The translations under genes and the position numbers were made by a program. Shown here one piece after another: positions 38,881-46,422 of a stretch of 64,000 nucleotides of DNA; within the stretch, counting starts at the first letter, position 1, and every line of letters starts with the position of its first letter. The DNA comes from Lachnospiraceae bacterium A2 (GTDB lineage: Bacteria > Bacillota > Clostridia > Lachnospirales > Lachnospiraceae). The notes beneath the pieces were generated by a model. The model was given only the letters and a program-made list of their open reading frames with translations, was not told where the DNA came from and ran no database searches. The DNA is taken from positions 1,269,358 to 1,333,357 of the forward strand of contig KE159636.1 in assembly GCA_000403315.2 (NCBI GenBank), given 5' to 3'.

Positions 38881-39252
38881 ATGAACCGCCAACAAAGACG
38901 CTATGCAGAGCGTAAAAACCAAAAATACAAAACCGCCACATACAACCTCACCAAGAGCCAGCTTGATAATGCGGTTAAGGATTCCATCAATTCAGAACTG
39001 GAAAAAGCATATCAGGACGGCGTAAACGAGGGCGTAAATCAGGCAATGATTCTTCTGCTAACCTTGCCGCTTGAAGTCCTCATGGATTTTTACTGGAAGA
39101 AAAGTTATGCGAAGAAAATTCCGGAATTCACGCAACATGTTCTGGACTACTACACAGCATGGCAGAACGGCGAACTGGACATGGACAAGCTGAAAGAGGA
39201 TTTATGGGAGCGTGGAGGCGTGAGATTGGAGGAATCAGGGAATGGAGATTGA
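38881..39252 (+). CDS. Hypothetical phage protein with MNRQQRR start
   Basis: The 123-residue protein starts MNRQQRRYAERKNQKYK, a common opening of Firmicute phage early proteins, followed by a long helix, a hydrophobic stretch (AMILLLTLPLEVLMDFYW) and a charged end. It overlaps the next gene by 11 bases. Function unknown. Confidence 0.55.
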   Translation: MNRQQRRYAERKNQKYKTATYNLTKSQLDNAVKDSINSELEKAYQDGVNEGVNQAMILLLTLPLEVLMDFYWKKSYAKKIPEFTQHVLDYYTAWQNGELDMDKLKEDLWERGGVRLEESGNGD

Positions 39253-39811
39253 TATTTTCAAACATAATGACAACTGGCAGGATGTGAAAGATTCTGCAAT
39301 GAATACAATAAACAAAAACACAGGGAAATATCCTGATTCAGAGTGGAAAAGAAAATTGCTTATGTCGGAACATTCGCCGATCAGAAGGATAAAATTCTAC
39401 TGGAGATGGAGCGGAATTAAATCGTGGGTCAGCGTACATATGGTAAGGCACAAAATTGGCATTGAGCATTGGGTCTCAACGCAAAGACCAGACAGGACGG
39501 ATAATCAGGATAAAGACAGGGATAAGTTGCCGCAAGGCGCTCCGGTAAATCATGCATGTGAAGCAAACGCACAGGCATTGATAAACATCAGCAGAAAAAG
39601 ATTGTGCGGATGCGCTGCAACGCAAACAAGGCTGGCATGGAAAGCAGTAAAAGAAAAAGTAGCAGAGACAGAGCCGGAACTTGCCAGCTGCATGGTGAGA
39701 GAGTGCATTTACCGTGGATTTTGCCCGGAAATGTTTTCGTGTGGATACTATAAAACTGATGAATACAGAAAAGAATTGGAGGAATACAGGCATGGAATCA
39801 ACGGAAACTAA
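39242..39811 (+). CDS. ThyX-like protein (FAD-dependent thymidylate synthase family)
   Basis: The 189-residue protein resembles ThyX: SEHSPIRRIKFYWRWSGI near residue 40, then VRHKIGIEHWVSTQR in place of the RHRxxSxxxxSxRY signature. The first serine and the final tyrosine of that signature are replaced, so activity is uncertain. The C-terminal CMVRECIYRGFCPE is typical of the phage subfamily. Its role would be dTMP supply for phage DNA synthesis. Confidence 0.65.
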   Translation: MEIDIFKHNDNWQDVKDSAMNTINKNTGKYPDSEWKRKLLMSEHSPIRRIKFYWRWSGIKSWVSVHMVRHKIGIEHWVSTQRPDRTDNQDKDRDKLPQGAPVNHACEANAQALINISRKRLCGCAATQTRLAWKAVKEKVAETEPELASCMVRECIYRGFCPEMFSCGYYKTDEYRKELEEYRHGINGN

Positions 39812-40034
39812 AACAGATGAGATATGCCACCCGCCGCATTACTGCTTCGGAAAAAATGAGCCTGTAAAAGTGATACAGGACTGGAAACTTTCGTTCTGCC
39901 TTGGAAACGTATTGAAATATATCGCAAGAGCAGGTAGAAAAGAAGGGAACAGCAAACTGCAAGACCTGTTAAAGGCAAAGCAATATATTGAGTTTGAGAT
40001 TGAGGGATTGGAAAATGAAAATAATCACGCTTGA
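39792..40034 (+). CDS. DUF3310 protein
   Basis: The 80-residue protein contains HPPHYCFGKNEPVKVIQDW and NVLKYIARAGRKEGNSKLQDLLKAKQYI, the DUF3310 pattern (histidine pair, Cys and the KYI.RAG.K motif) found in phage nucleotide-metabolism neighbourhoods. It starts inside the ThyX-like gene. The pairing fits a DNA precursor function. Confidence 0.8.
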   Translation: MESTETKTDEICHPPHYCFGKNEPVKVIQDWKLSFCLGNVLKYIARAGRKEGNSKLQDLLKAKQYIEFEIEGLENENNHA

Positions 40035-40410
40035 AACACTAAAGACCATGCCAAACGGAACGGCGTTCAGTATAATTAATGAATGGGGACTGAACGGCAC
40101 AACTATTTTTATTTTGACAGGGGATGTCAAGGAACATACGTGTTTTGTCAAAGGAATAGAATTTCACCTAAAGATAGCTGCAAACAATACGCAAGACATG
40201 TATGATATGATGGTTGACGAAGACGAAAACCTGATAACAGGAAAGAACATTCCAACTAAATACGGGAAGAAAGATAGAATGATGAGTTTTAAAGAAGATC
40301 AGTTATTTGCAGTATTCTCAAAAGCAGAGGTCAGAAAGATGATAAAATTCCTTCAATGGGCGTTGTCTGGTTTGGAAGATGATTTTGACACGGATGAGGT
40401 TTTGGAATGA
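40015..40410 (+). CDS. Hypothetical phage protein (131 aa)
   Basis: The start at 40015 (MKIITLETLKTMPNGTAFSI) overlaps the DUF3310 gene. It is a beta-rich protein with an acidic centre and a helical end (SKAEVRKMIKFLQWALSGLED). It overlaps the next gene by 4 bases. Unknown. Confidence 0.5.
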   Translation: MKIITLETLKTMPNGTAFSIINEWGLNGTTIFILTGDVKEHTCFVKGIEFHLKIAANNTQDMYDMMVDEDENLITGKNIPTKYGKKDRMMSFKEDQLFAVFSKAEVRKMIKFLQWALSGLEDDFDTDEVLE

Positions 40411-40613
40411 TTTTCAGGAACAAGGATATTAAACCAGAAAAATCCGGCTATCTGATTTGTGATGACTTGCTTGACACGGGTTTAGAGCCAATACCAAAAG
40501 AACTTCTTGAAAATATGCCAGCTCCACAAAGAGGAAATGTAATCAGCGGAACATTTGGAATGTTCAGAGCAAGTGAATTTGAAAAGAATGTGGGAGGATT
40601 GAAAAATGTGTGA
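40407..40613 (+). CDS. Small hypothetical protein (68 aa)
   Basis: It is coupled to both neighbours by overlaps. Sequence MIFRNKDIKPEKSGYLICDD lacks known motifs. One of a run of short early genes (40.0-44.4 kb) that share tight spacing. Confidence 0.45.
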   Translation: MIFRNKDIKPEKSGYLICDDLLDTGLEPIPKELLENMPAPQRGNVISGTFGMFRASEFEKNVGGLKNV

Positions 40614-40791
40614 CTTTTGCAAAGAAATCATAAAAGAAAATGATGACAGTAACAGAGAAGAACTCATAATACAGAGAGATAACGGAAGATTTGATTTGTG
40701 CTGTCATGCGGGCGGTGGCGATTGGGGAGCAGTTGAAGATGTAGAATTTTGCCCGAAATGCGGAAGAAATTTGACGGAGGTATCAGAATGA
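40606..40791 (+). CDS. Zinc-ribbon-like protein (61 aa)
   Basis: CDFCKE at the start and CPKCGRN near the end form two CxxC knuckles; a central CCHAGGGDW segment may add ligands. Probably a small metal-binding adaptor. It overlaps the genes on both sides. Confidence 0.55.
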   Translation: MCDFCKEIIKENDDSNREELIIQRDNGRFDLCCHAGGGDWGAVEDVEFCPKCGRNLTEVSE

Positions 40792-41000
40792 AACAATTCC
40801 TAAAATTCCTTACAAAGATAAAATCGTTCTGGAAATTCTACCAGAATTACGGATATGACGGAGAAGATGTTGAATTTATCATAGACAACTATGAGAGGGT
40901 GCTTTGCAATCGAACAAAGACAATGAGCAAGCCAACGTATTACCTCGAAGATGTCTTGAGGGAACTTGACAACTGGTATGAGGACAGAATGGAGGAATAA
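40788..41000 (+). CDS. Small hypothetical protein (70 aa)
   Basis: MKQFLKFLTKIKSFWKFYQN starts after an overlap with the preceding gene. Aromatic, helical protein with an acidic end. Unknown. Confidence 0.45.
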   Translation: MKQFLKFLTKIKSFWKFYQNYGYDGEDVEFIIDNYERVLCNRTKTMSKPTYYLEDVLRELDNWYEDRMEE

Positions 41001-41003
41001 GTT

Positions 41004-41282
41004 ATGTGGCTATTAAAATTACACTTTTCAATATCGGTATTATGTATGCTGACATTTATCGGGTTTAAGTCGCTTTATAAACAGCAGATGAAAGACAATG
41101 GATGGATTGACGACGAAAAGAAGAAAAAGAAAAGCATATTTGCGTATTTTATGTTTTTCGTGCCGATAATGAATATTTTGTTTGTCATCATAATGTTTTT
41201 GATGATTGGCATGAAGAAAAAGGATTTTGACAAGATGTGTGATGATGCAAAGAAAGATAGGGAGGTATCAACCCATGAATAA
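41004..41282 (+). CDS. Small membrane protein (92 aa)
   Basis: Two hydrophobic segments (about residues 5-22 and 45-68, the second FFVPIMNILFVIIMFLMIG) flank a Lys-rich loop, so both are likely membrane-spanning. It overlaps the next start. It may affect superinfection or lysis timing; no evidence decides. Confidence 0.5.
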   Translation: MWLLKLHFSISVLCMLTFIGFKSLYKQQMKDNGWIDDEKKKKKSIFAYFMFFVPIMNILFVIIMFLMIGMKKKDFDKMCDDAKKDREVSTHE

Positions 41283-41415
41283 AACCGAACTTATGGAAAA
41301 CTACACAGAGGAACAGCTTGCAGAGATGGTTGTTAAAAAAGGCATTGCGCTAGAACGGCTTGCAGAAACACACGCAAAAGCAGTAGGGGACGCATACAGA
41401 AAAATCAAATTTTAG
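41275..41415 (+). pseudogene. Small helical protein, probably frameshifted
   Basis: The 46-residue frame (MNKTELMENYTEEQLAEMVV...) stops at 41413. One base shift at the AAAAATC run (about 41397-41405) continues as LEENNRRLQSKLDTYNNYLL, a natural coiled-coil extension, into the frame of the next gene. The shape is that of a common phage coiled-coil protein broken by one base. Confidence 0.5.
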
Positions 41416-41573
41416 AGGAAAACAACAGAAGACTGCAATCTAAACTTGATACATACAACAACTATCTTCTTCCGAGATGCACCAAAGAAGCAAAAGAAAT
41501 GATAGACCATAATCATTTTACAGGGGTTATAATTGTCACACAGGAACAGTGGAATAATCGGGGAGGGAAAACT

Positions 41574-42206
41574 ATGAACATATCAGACATTCAGAAATGC
41601 CAAGAGGAATACGAAAAACTTTTGAAAGAAAGTCCTCTACATGGAACAATAGATAAAATCTGCAAAGATATTCTCGAACAGAAAAATAACGCTATGGCAA
41701 TGGAGTTTACAAGGATAATCTGCGATTTGCTGAAAAGATATGGAGTGTATGTTCACTGCACGGAAACAAAATTCGGAGAAAGGATAACAACAAATTCCAT
41801 TGAAGATCAATATGGAATTGTATTTGACAGCATGGACTTTTCGCAACATGATAAGGAATTTATGGACAAGATTAAGGAGTTGGAAAAGCAACTTGACCGT
41901 AGCCAGACCACCATAAACCAAATTGATGATATTCTGGAAAAGTTATTTGGCGTGCGGCATGATATGGTTGATAAGCCAGATGAATTTGAAAAGATTTTAT
42001 CTGAAAGAGCAAAAGGGAATGTAACCGATTTCCTCCCAACAGAACCTATCAAAGTAGATGATATGCTGATAAACGCAAGCAAAAAGCGGACAAACTGCAT
42101 GACGGGAAAGGAATATGATAAATACATATTTGGTAAATGGCAGTTAAGGCAGATAGCGGAACATTTATTGGTTTATTGTAATCATAATGGGGAGGTGGAG
42201 GAATGA
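41574..42206 (+). CDS. Hypothetical phage protein (210 aa)
   Basis: The start at 41574 (MNISDIQKCQEEYEKL) has GGGGAGGG upstream; an in-frame ATG at 41499 lies in the extension of the preceding broken gene. A coiled coil (MDKIKELEKQLDRSQTTINQ) occupies the centre, and the end is charged. Unknown. Confidence 0.5.
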   Translation: MNISDIQKCQEEYEKLLKESPLHGTIDKICKDILEQKNNAMAMEFTRIICDLLKRYGVYVHCTETKFGERITTNSIEDQYGIVFDSMDFSQHDKEFMDKIKELEKQLDRSQTTINQIDDILEKLFGVRHDMVDKPDEFEKILSERAKGNVTDFLPTEPIKVDDMLINASKKRTNCMTGKEYDKYIFGKWQLRQIAEHLLVYCNHNGEVEE

Positions 42207-42454
42207 GAAGAATAAAAGAGTTTATATCGTTTTGGCTATATTATCCAAAATTATTGAGTTACTTGAAAGAAAAAGACCGCCATTCATTTGAAATTTTTAA
42301 GAAGATTGGCAGATTTCCATATGCAAAACAATACAGCAGAATAAAAATTGATTTCGAGAATTTTAACAAAAGTGAATTACCGTGGGAAAGCGAAGATTTT
42401 TGCGAATGGAAATCTATTTATGACAAAGAGCCGATTGAAAGGTGTACAAAATGA
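42203..42454 (+). CDS. Small hypothetical protein (83 aa)
   Basis: Overlaps the preceding stop. Aromatic and basic at the start (MRRIKEFISFWLYYPKLL), acidic at the end. Unknown. Confidence 0.45.
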   Translation: MRRIKEFISFWLYYPKLLSYLKEKDRHSFEIFKKIGRFPYAKQYSRIKIDFENFNKSELPWESEDFCEWKSIYDKEPIERCTK

Positions 42455-42639
42455 AAGTATTAGTCAACAATTACCTATACGAAATGGGAAGAAAAGAATA
42501 CAAGGGCGTTTTAAAAGTCGCAAGCAAACAAATCCAATGCGGAATATATGCGGTTGAAAAAGACGGATTCTGCGAACTGAGGAAAGACACCTTTGACAGC
42601 AAAGAGGAATTAAAGAAAGCCGTTGCGGAATATGCGTAG
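42451..42639 (+). CDS. Small hypothetical protein (62 aa)
   Basis: MKVLVNNYLYEMGRKEYKGVL begins at the overlap with the previous gene. Compact beta-beta-alpha composition. Unknown family. Confidence 0.45.
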   Translation: MKVLVNNYLYEMGRKEYKGVLKVASKQIQCGIYAVEKDGFCELRKDTFDSKEELKKAVAEYA

Positions 42640-42684
42640 AAAGGATTTAAGGCACATTATAATTCATAAATTGGAGGATTTGAT

Positions 42685-42996
42685 ATGACAACATTTAAAA
42701 CAGGAGATATGGTAATATGCAAAAAGCATAGCGTAGCGCAAAAACTTGTTTTCGATTCTAAGGGAATGAGGATTGAAAATTATATTGATGATTATTTCTT
42801 TAATCGTGAAGCCGTTATCGAGTACACGCATAAAGAGCGCATGGACGAACGTTTTAAAAATGACTTACACGAGGAATTTAAAGACAAAGAAGAATACGGA
42901 ATTAGATTTTTAGATAGCAACGAAACTCTTGCATGGCTTAAAGCAGAAGAACTTGTCTTGAAGGTTCCAAAAGAACAGTTTATGGGCTTGGCTTAG
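42685..42996 (+). CDS. Hypothetical protein (103 aa)
   Basis: MTTFKTGDMVICKKHSVAQKL starts after GGAGGATTTGAT, resembling a small beta-barrel N-terminus, with a charged helix and the end WLKAEELVLKV. It may be an SH3-like phage protein. Unknown function. Confidence 0.45.
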   Translation: MTTFKTGDMVICKKHSVAQKLVFDSKGMRIENYIDDYFFNREAVIEYTHKERMDERFKNDLHEEFKDKEEYGIRFLDSNETLAWLKAEELVLKVPKEQFMGLA

Positions 42997-43009
42997 GGAG
43001 AAAAACGAA

Positions 43010-43141
43010 ATGGACAATAACTGCAACCTAACCACCTGCCGCTACAACCAATCCAGCACTTGCACGAATGAGGAAAAAGAAAAGAGTGCGTGGAGGTCAG
43101 TAAGAGGGTGTTGTGTTTGGAGGATAGAGAATGAGAGATAA
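43010..43141 (+). pseudogene. Small Cys-rich protein with a one-base frameshift
   Basis: The frame MDNNCNLTTCRYNQSSTCTNEE follows a common phage pattern, but after the A5 run at 43074-43078 the reading is off. Restoring one A gives NEEKRKECVEVSKRVLCLEDRE and a stop at 43132 that overlaps the next start, as expected for this gene. As written it ends at 43141 with 43 residues. Confidence 0.5.
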
Positions 43142-43658
43142 ATCCCTAGAATTTGTCAAGAAAAGAATTGAATCTGGTGTATGTAATGGCATGGAAAAAG
43201 ATAAATATAATCATTTGTACGAAGTTGATTTTTTAAAAATTTCAGAACAGATAAAATTTAGCAATACTGTTAAAGTTTCTGAAAATCTTTTGGAAGTTGA
43301 ATTGCCATTTAAAGATAACAAAGGCACAACAATTTCAGTAACACGCAATACGGAAGCTGAATTTGACTATATGACCGTTGAGAGATGCCGCTGTGATGGA
43401 ACTTTTGTGTTTTTTATAGATTTATGCAAAAAAATACTTGAAAAGATATTAAAAGGAGAAACTTGTTACAGTCCAAAAATTCCAAAAGATGCAAAAGAAA
43501 AACTTTACAAATACAATATTCGGTTTGAGGTTGGAAATTTTATTTTTGCAGAAGAATATGGGGAAGATTTTACAACAAAAGAAAAACCGTGGATGAAAAG
43601 CAGATTTACAGTTATGTTGCCAATAAAATGTGATTTTGCAGAAAAACAACTGGCGTAA
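43131..43658 (+). CDS. Hypothetical phage protein (175 aa)
   Basis: The start follows GGAGGATAGAG. The protein has a charged helical beginning, a beta-rich centre (NLLEVELPFKDNKGTTISVTRN) and a basic aromatic end. Unknown family; early gene. Confidence 0.5.
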   Translation: MRDKSLEFVKKRIESGVCNGMEKDKYNHLYEVDFLKISEQIKFSNTVKVSENLLEVELPFKDNKGTTISVTRNTEAEFDYMTVERCRCDGTFVFFIDLCKKILEKILKGETCYSPKIPKDAKEKLYKYNIRFEVGNFIFAEEYGEDFTTKEKPWMKSRFTVMLPIKCDFAEKQLA

Positions 43659-43692
43659 AACGCAAAATTTACCGCCTATCAGAAAGAGGGGG

Positions 43693-43887
43693 ATGAAACT
43701 TGCCGAATACATAGAAAGTATCTGTCAAGAGCATTTAAGTAAATATCAAAAAGCGTTCTTTGAAGATGTGGAGCAAAAGTTAAAGAATGGATATGAAATA
43801 TCCATGCCGCCACGAATAGGAAGGACATTGAGCATTCAGACAATATGGGCGATAGAGCAATGGAAAATACTGGAGGTATTCAAGTGA
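43693..43887 (+). CDS. Small hypothetical protein (64 aa)
   Basis: MKLAEYIESICQEHLSKYQKA starts after AGAGGGGG. Helical, with MPPRIGRTLSIQTIWAIEQW at the end. It overlaps the next gene by 4 bases. Confidence 0.45.
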   Translation: MKLAEYIESICQEHLSKYQKAFFEDVEQKLKNGYEISMPPRIGRTLSIQTIWAIEQWKILEVFK

Positions 43888-44051
43888 GTTTATCAGAAGT
43901 AATTGAAGGCATAGAACGTGAAATGTTCGAGAGGGCGACAAAAGAGGAAAAACCAAAATACTGTGATGATTGCAAAGTATATGAAGAAAGTAAAGATTGC
44001 CACGCTTGTATAAAACAAGAATTTAATGACAGGAGGCGCAAAAGTGAGTAA
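43884..44051 (+). CDS. Small Cys-containing protein (55 aa, GTG start)
   Basis: GTG at 43884 follows GGAGGTATTCAA. CDDCKVYEESKDCHACIKQ provides two CxxC pairs, consistent with a zinc site. Coupled to the next gene. Unknown. Confidence 0.5.
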   Translation: MSLSEVIEGIEREMFERATKEEKPKYCDDCKVYEESKDCHACIKQEFNDRRRKSE

Positions 44052-44196
44052 AGATAAAACAGAACTGAAAAATTCTGTCATTCAAAAGGCAGAAGAAATC
44101 GCAGAAGTGCTTTCAAAGAACAGTGACTGCGAACTACGAACATCTCCTAACGGCGTGGCGGTTATTAAAGTGAAAAAGGAAGTGGTTTCTAAATGA
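44044..44196 (+). CDS. Small hypothetical protein (50 aa, GTG start)
   Basis: GTG at 44044 follows AGGAGGCGCAAAA. The basic protein is helix then strand (VAVIKVKKEVVS). Overlaps the next gene. Unknown. Confidence 0.4.
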   Translation: MSKDKTELKNSVIQKAEEIAEVLSKNSDCELRTSPNGVAVIKVKKEVVSK

Positions 44197-44372
44197 TTTA
44201 TGTAAAATGTCCGAATTGCGGAAAAGAACACATTTTAGACCCAGGAAACATAGAGCAACTGCTCATTATGAAAATACTTAGATTTCGAAACTGCCATTGC
44301 GGGAAAAAGTTTTTTATAAAAGAGGAAGATGATTGCTATTTTGTGAAAATAGGAGAATGCGAAGATGAGTGA
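44193..44372 (+). CDS. Zinc-ribbon protein directly upstream of rtcB
   Basis: The 59-residue protein has CPNCGK at the start and CHCGKKFF in the middle, a two-knuckle zinc ribbon. Its stop overlaps the rtcB start by 8 bases, so the two are translated together. It could bind nucleic acid alongside the ligase, but this is inferred only from position. Confidence 0.6.
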   Translation: MIYVKCPNCGKEHILDPGNIEQLLIMKILRFRNCHCGKKFFIKEEDDCYFVKIGECEDE

Positions 44373-45567
44373 TTTAAAAATATTTACAGAAAACATAGAA
44401 CCGCAGGCATTAAATCAGATTTACACGCTGATTAAGCAACCGGCATTTGCGGATTGCAAAGTGCGTATCATGCCTGACGTACACGCCGGAGCTGGATGTG
44501 TTATCGGTTTTACTGCTGATTTGGGAGATAAGGTAATTCCAAACATCGTCGGAGTGGATATTGGCTGCGGCATGGAAACTGTAGAACTTGGCAACACAGA
44601 CATAGACCTTGCAAAACTCGACGAGGTAATCAGAAAATATGTTCCGAATGGCAGAAATGTGCATGAAACAGAAGATAACTTTTCGGAAATCATCATCAAT
44701 CAGCTTTATTGCGAAGACCGCCTAAAAAACGTGGATTGGTTGAAAAGAAGCTGCGGTACGCTTGGCGGAGGAAATCATTTTTGCGAAGTGGACATTGACG
44801 ATGACGGAAATAAATACCTTGTCATTCATTCGGGAAGTCGGAACATTGGAAAGCAGGTTGCGGAAATTTATCAGCAGATGGCGATTGACGATTTAAGCGG
44901 AGCGAACAGCCTTGAAGAAGAAACAAAGAAACTGATTGAAGATTACAAACGGACAGGCAGACACAAGGATATTCAGAGAGGGATTGCGGAGTTAAAACGG
45001 AAATTTCAGCCGAAAATTAGTGTGCCAAAAGAATTATCCTATCTGACAGGCGAACACAGGGAAATGTATCTGCACGACATGAAGTTGTGTCAGAAATTCG
45101 CAAGTGAAAATAGATACAGGATTGCAAAAGAAATATCTTATGGCATGGGCTGGGATATAGATAGATTTTCAAATGGATTTGAAACAATCCACAACTACAT
45201 TGAGCATGACACAAACATCGTCCGCAAGGGCGCAATATCGGCGAAAGAGGGCGAAACAGTCCTAATTCCTATCAATATGCGTGACGGCTGTATTATCGGC
45301 AGGGGAAAAGGTAATGCAGACTGGAATTATTCAGCGCCGCATGGGGCAGGACGGATAATGAGCCGTAGCAAAGCAAAAGAAACGGTATCGCTGGAAGAAT
45401 TTGAACAGTCCATGCAAGGAATTTATACAACATCTGTTAATCGGTCAACGATTGATGAAAGCCCTATGGCATACAAGCCGATTGAGGAAATTGTAGCGAA
45501 TATACAAGATACGGTTGAAATCATGAAGATTATCAAGCCGATTTATAATTTTAAGGCGAGTGAGTGA
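44365..45567 (+). CDS. rtcB: RtcB-family RNA ligase
   Basis: The 400-residue protein is an intact RtcB, a GTP- and Mn-dependent ligase that joins 3'-phosphate or cyclic phosphate ends to 5'-OH ends, as in tRNA splicing and repair. Visible motifs: MPDVHAGAGCVIG, GVDIGCGM (metal cysteine, about residue 67), GGGNHFCEV (about 134), HSGSRNIGK and the C-terminal APHGAGRIMSR, the family's HGAGR motif. No archease or RtcA gene is adjacent. In a phage it may repair tRNAs cut by host nucleases or mature the phage's own unusual tRNAs. Confidence 0.93.
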   Translation: MSDLKIFTENIEPQALNQIYTLIKQPAFADCKVRIMPDVHAGAGCVIGFTADLGDKVIPNIVGVDIGCGMETVELGNTDIDLAKLDEVIRKYVPNGRNVHETEDNFSEIIINQLYCEDRLKNVDWLKRSCGTLGGGNHFCEVDIDDDGNKYLVIHSGSRNIGKQVAEIYQQMAIDDLSGANSLEEETKKLIEDYKRTGRHKDIQRGIAELKRKFQPKISVPKELSYLTGEHREMYLHDMKLCQKFASENRYRIAKEISYGMGWDIDRFSNGFETIHNYIEHDTNIVRKGAISAKEGETVLIPINMRDGCIIGRGKGNADWNYSAPHGAGRIMSRSKAKETVSLEEFEQSMQGIYTTSVNRSTIDESPMAYKPIEEIVANIQDTVEIMKIIKPIYNFKASE

Positions 45568-45578
45568 GGTATGATGAA

Positions 45579-45830
45579 ATGAGCGTTAAGAAATTGTTTT
45601 GTGACTTTATATACAAACACACTTCTTTTCCAAATGGATGCAAGCATGGGAATGAATTAAATTGGATGCTTAAACATTGTTGCCCTGTTTGCATAAATGA
45701 ACCTATTGAGAGTTTGAGCAACAAAGAATATCACGAAAAATATCCAGCACATAACAAGATTCGGCTTGGAGTGTTGACGTTTTATTTATGTGATTTGCAT
45801 TTGGAAGAAATGAAGAAGGAATTAAAATAA
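45579..45830 (+). CDS. Cys-containing hypothetical protein (83 aa)
   Basis: The start is ATG 45579 (GAGGT upstream) or GTG 45564. Cys/His pairs NGCKHGNELNW, HCCPVCIN and a final LCDLHLEEM suggest a metal-binding fold. It lies right after rtcB. Confidence 0.45.
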   Translation: MSVKKLFCDFIYKHTSFPNGCKHGNELNWMLKHCCPVCINEPIESLSNKEYHEKYPAHNKIRLGVLTFYLCDLHLEEMKKELK

Positions 45831-45884
45831 CATATCTAACACCGCACATAAAGCGTTTGTGCGGAATGAAAGGGATTTTGGAGA

Positions 45885-46337
45885 ATGGAAGATAATATCA
45901 ACTGGAAAAGTTACTATCAACAAGAACCGATAGAACCTGATATATATTTCAAATTTGTTTGTTTTTATCAAGCAATGACTGAATTATACGATAGGGAATT
46001 AACGGATGAAAGAAGTCCTTACGATAAAACAGAAGCATTTATTTCAGAAAATATAAGGGGAATCTGCGAAGCGTATTCGCAAAACTTATATGATTGCATT
46101 AGAGAATACATTTGGAGAAAAACAAAAGTTCCGTTTGATATTGAGCGGTGGAGAAAAGAAACTAGACAAAGATATTCAGCTCAAGGATGGATAGACTTGT
46201 TTGAACATTTCAGAAAAGAAAAAGATGAAATCATTTTAGATATGATTGAAAATATATGGGAATATGGAAGAATAAGAAAAGATGATGAACAAAGGAAATA
46301 TATTATTATAAAAAATCCATTTCTGGAAACAAAATAA
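45885..46337 (+). CDS. Hypothetical phage protein (150 aa)
   Basis: This helical, acidic protein (MEDNINWKSYYQQEPIEPD) follows a CCGCACA/TGTGCGG hairpin (about 45843-45863). It precedes the large terminase. Unknown. Confidence 0.45.
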   Translation: MEDNINWKSYYQQEPIEPDIYFKFVCFYQAMTELYDRELTDERSPYDKTEAFISENIRGICEAYSQNLYDCIREYIWRKTKVPFDIERWRKETRQRYSAQGWIDLFEHFRKEKDEIILDMIENIWEYGRIRKDDEQRKYIIIKNPFLETK

Positions 46338-46422
46338 ATATCTAAGGCATGAGAGAAGGGTTCTCGTGTGTCAGCTAAAGCGTAGCTTACTTTTATTCGA
46401 AGGGAGGTTACGCTTTTCTTTT

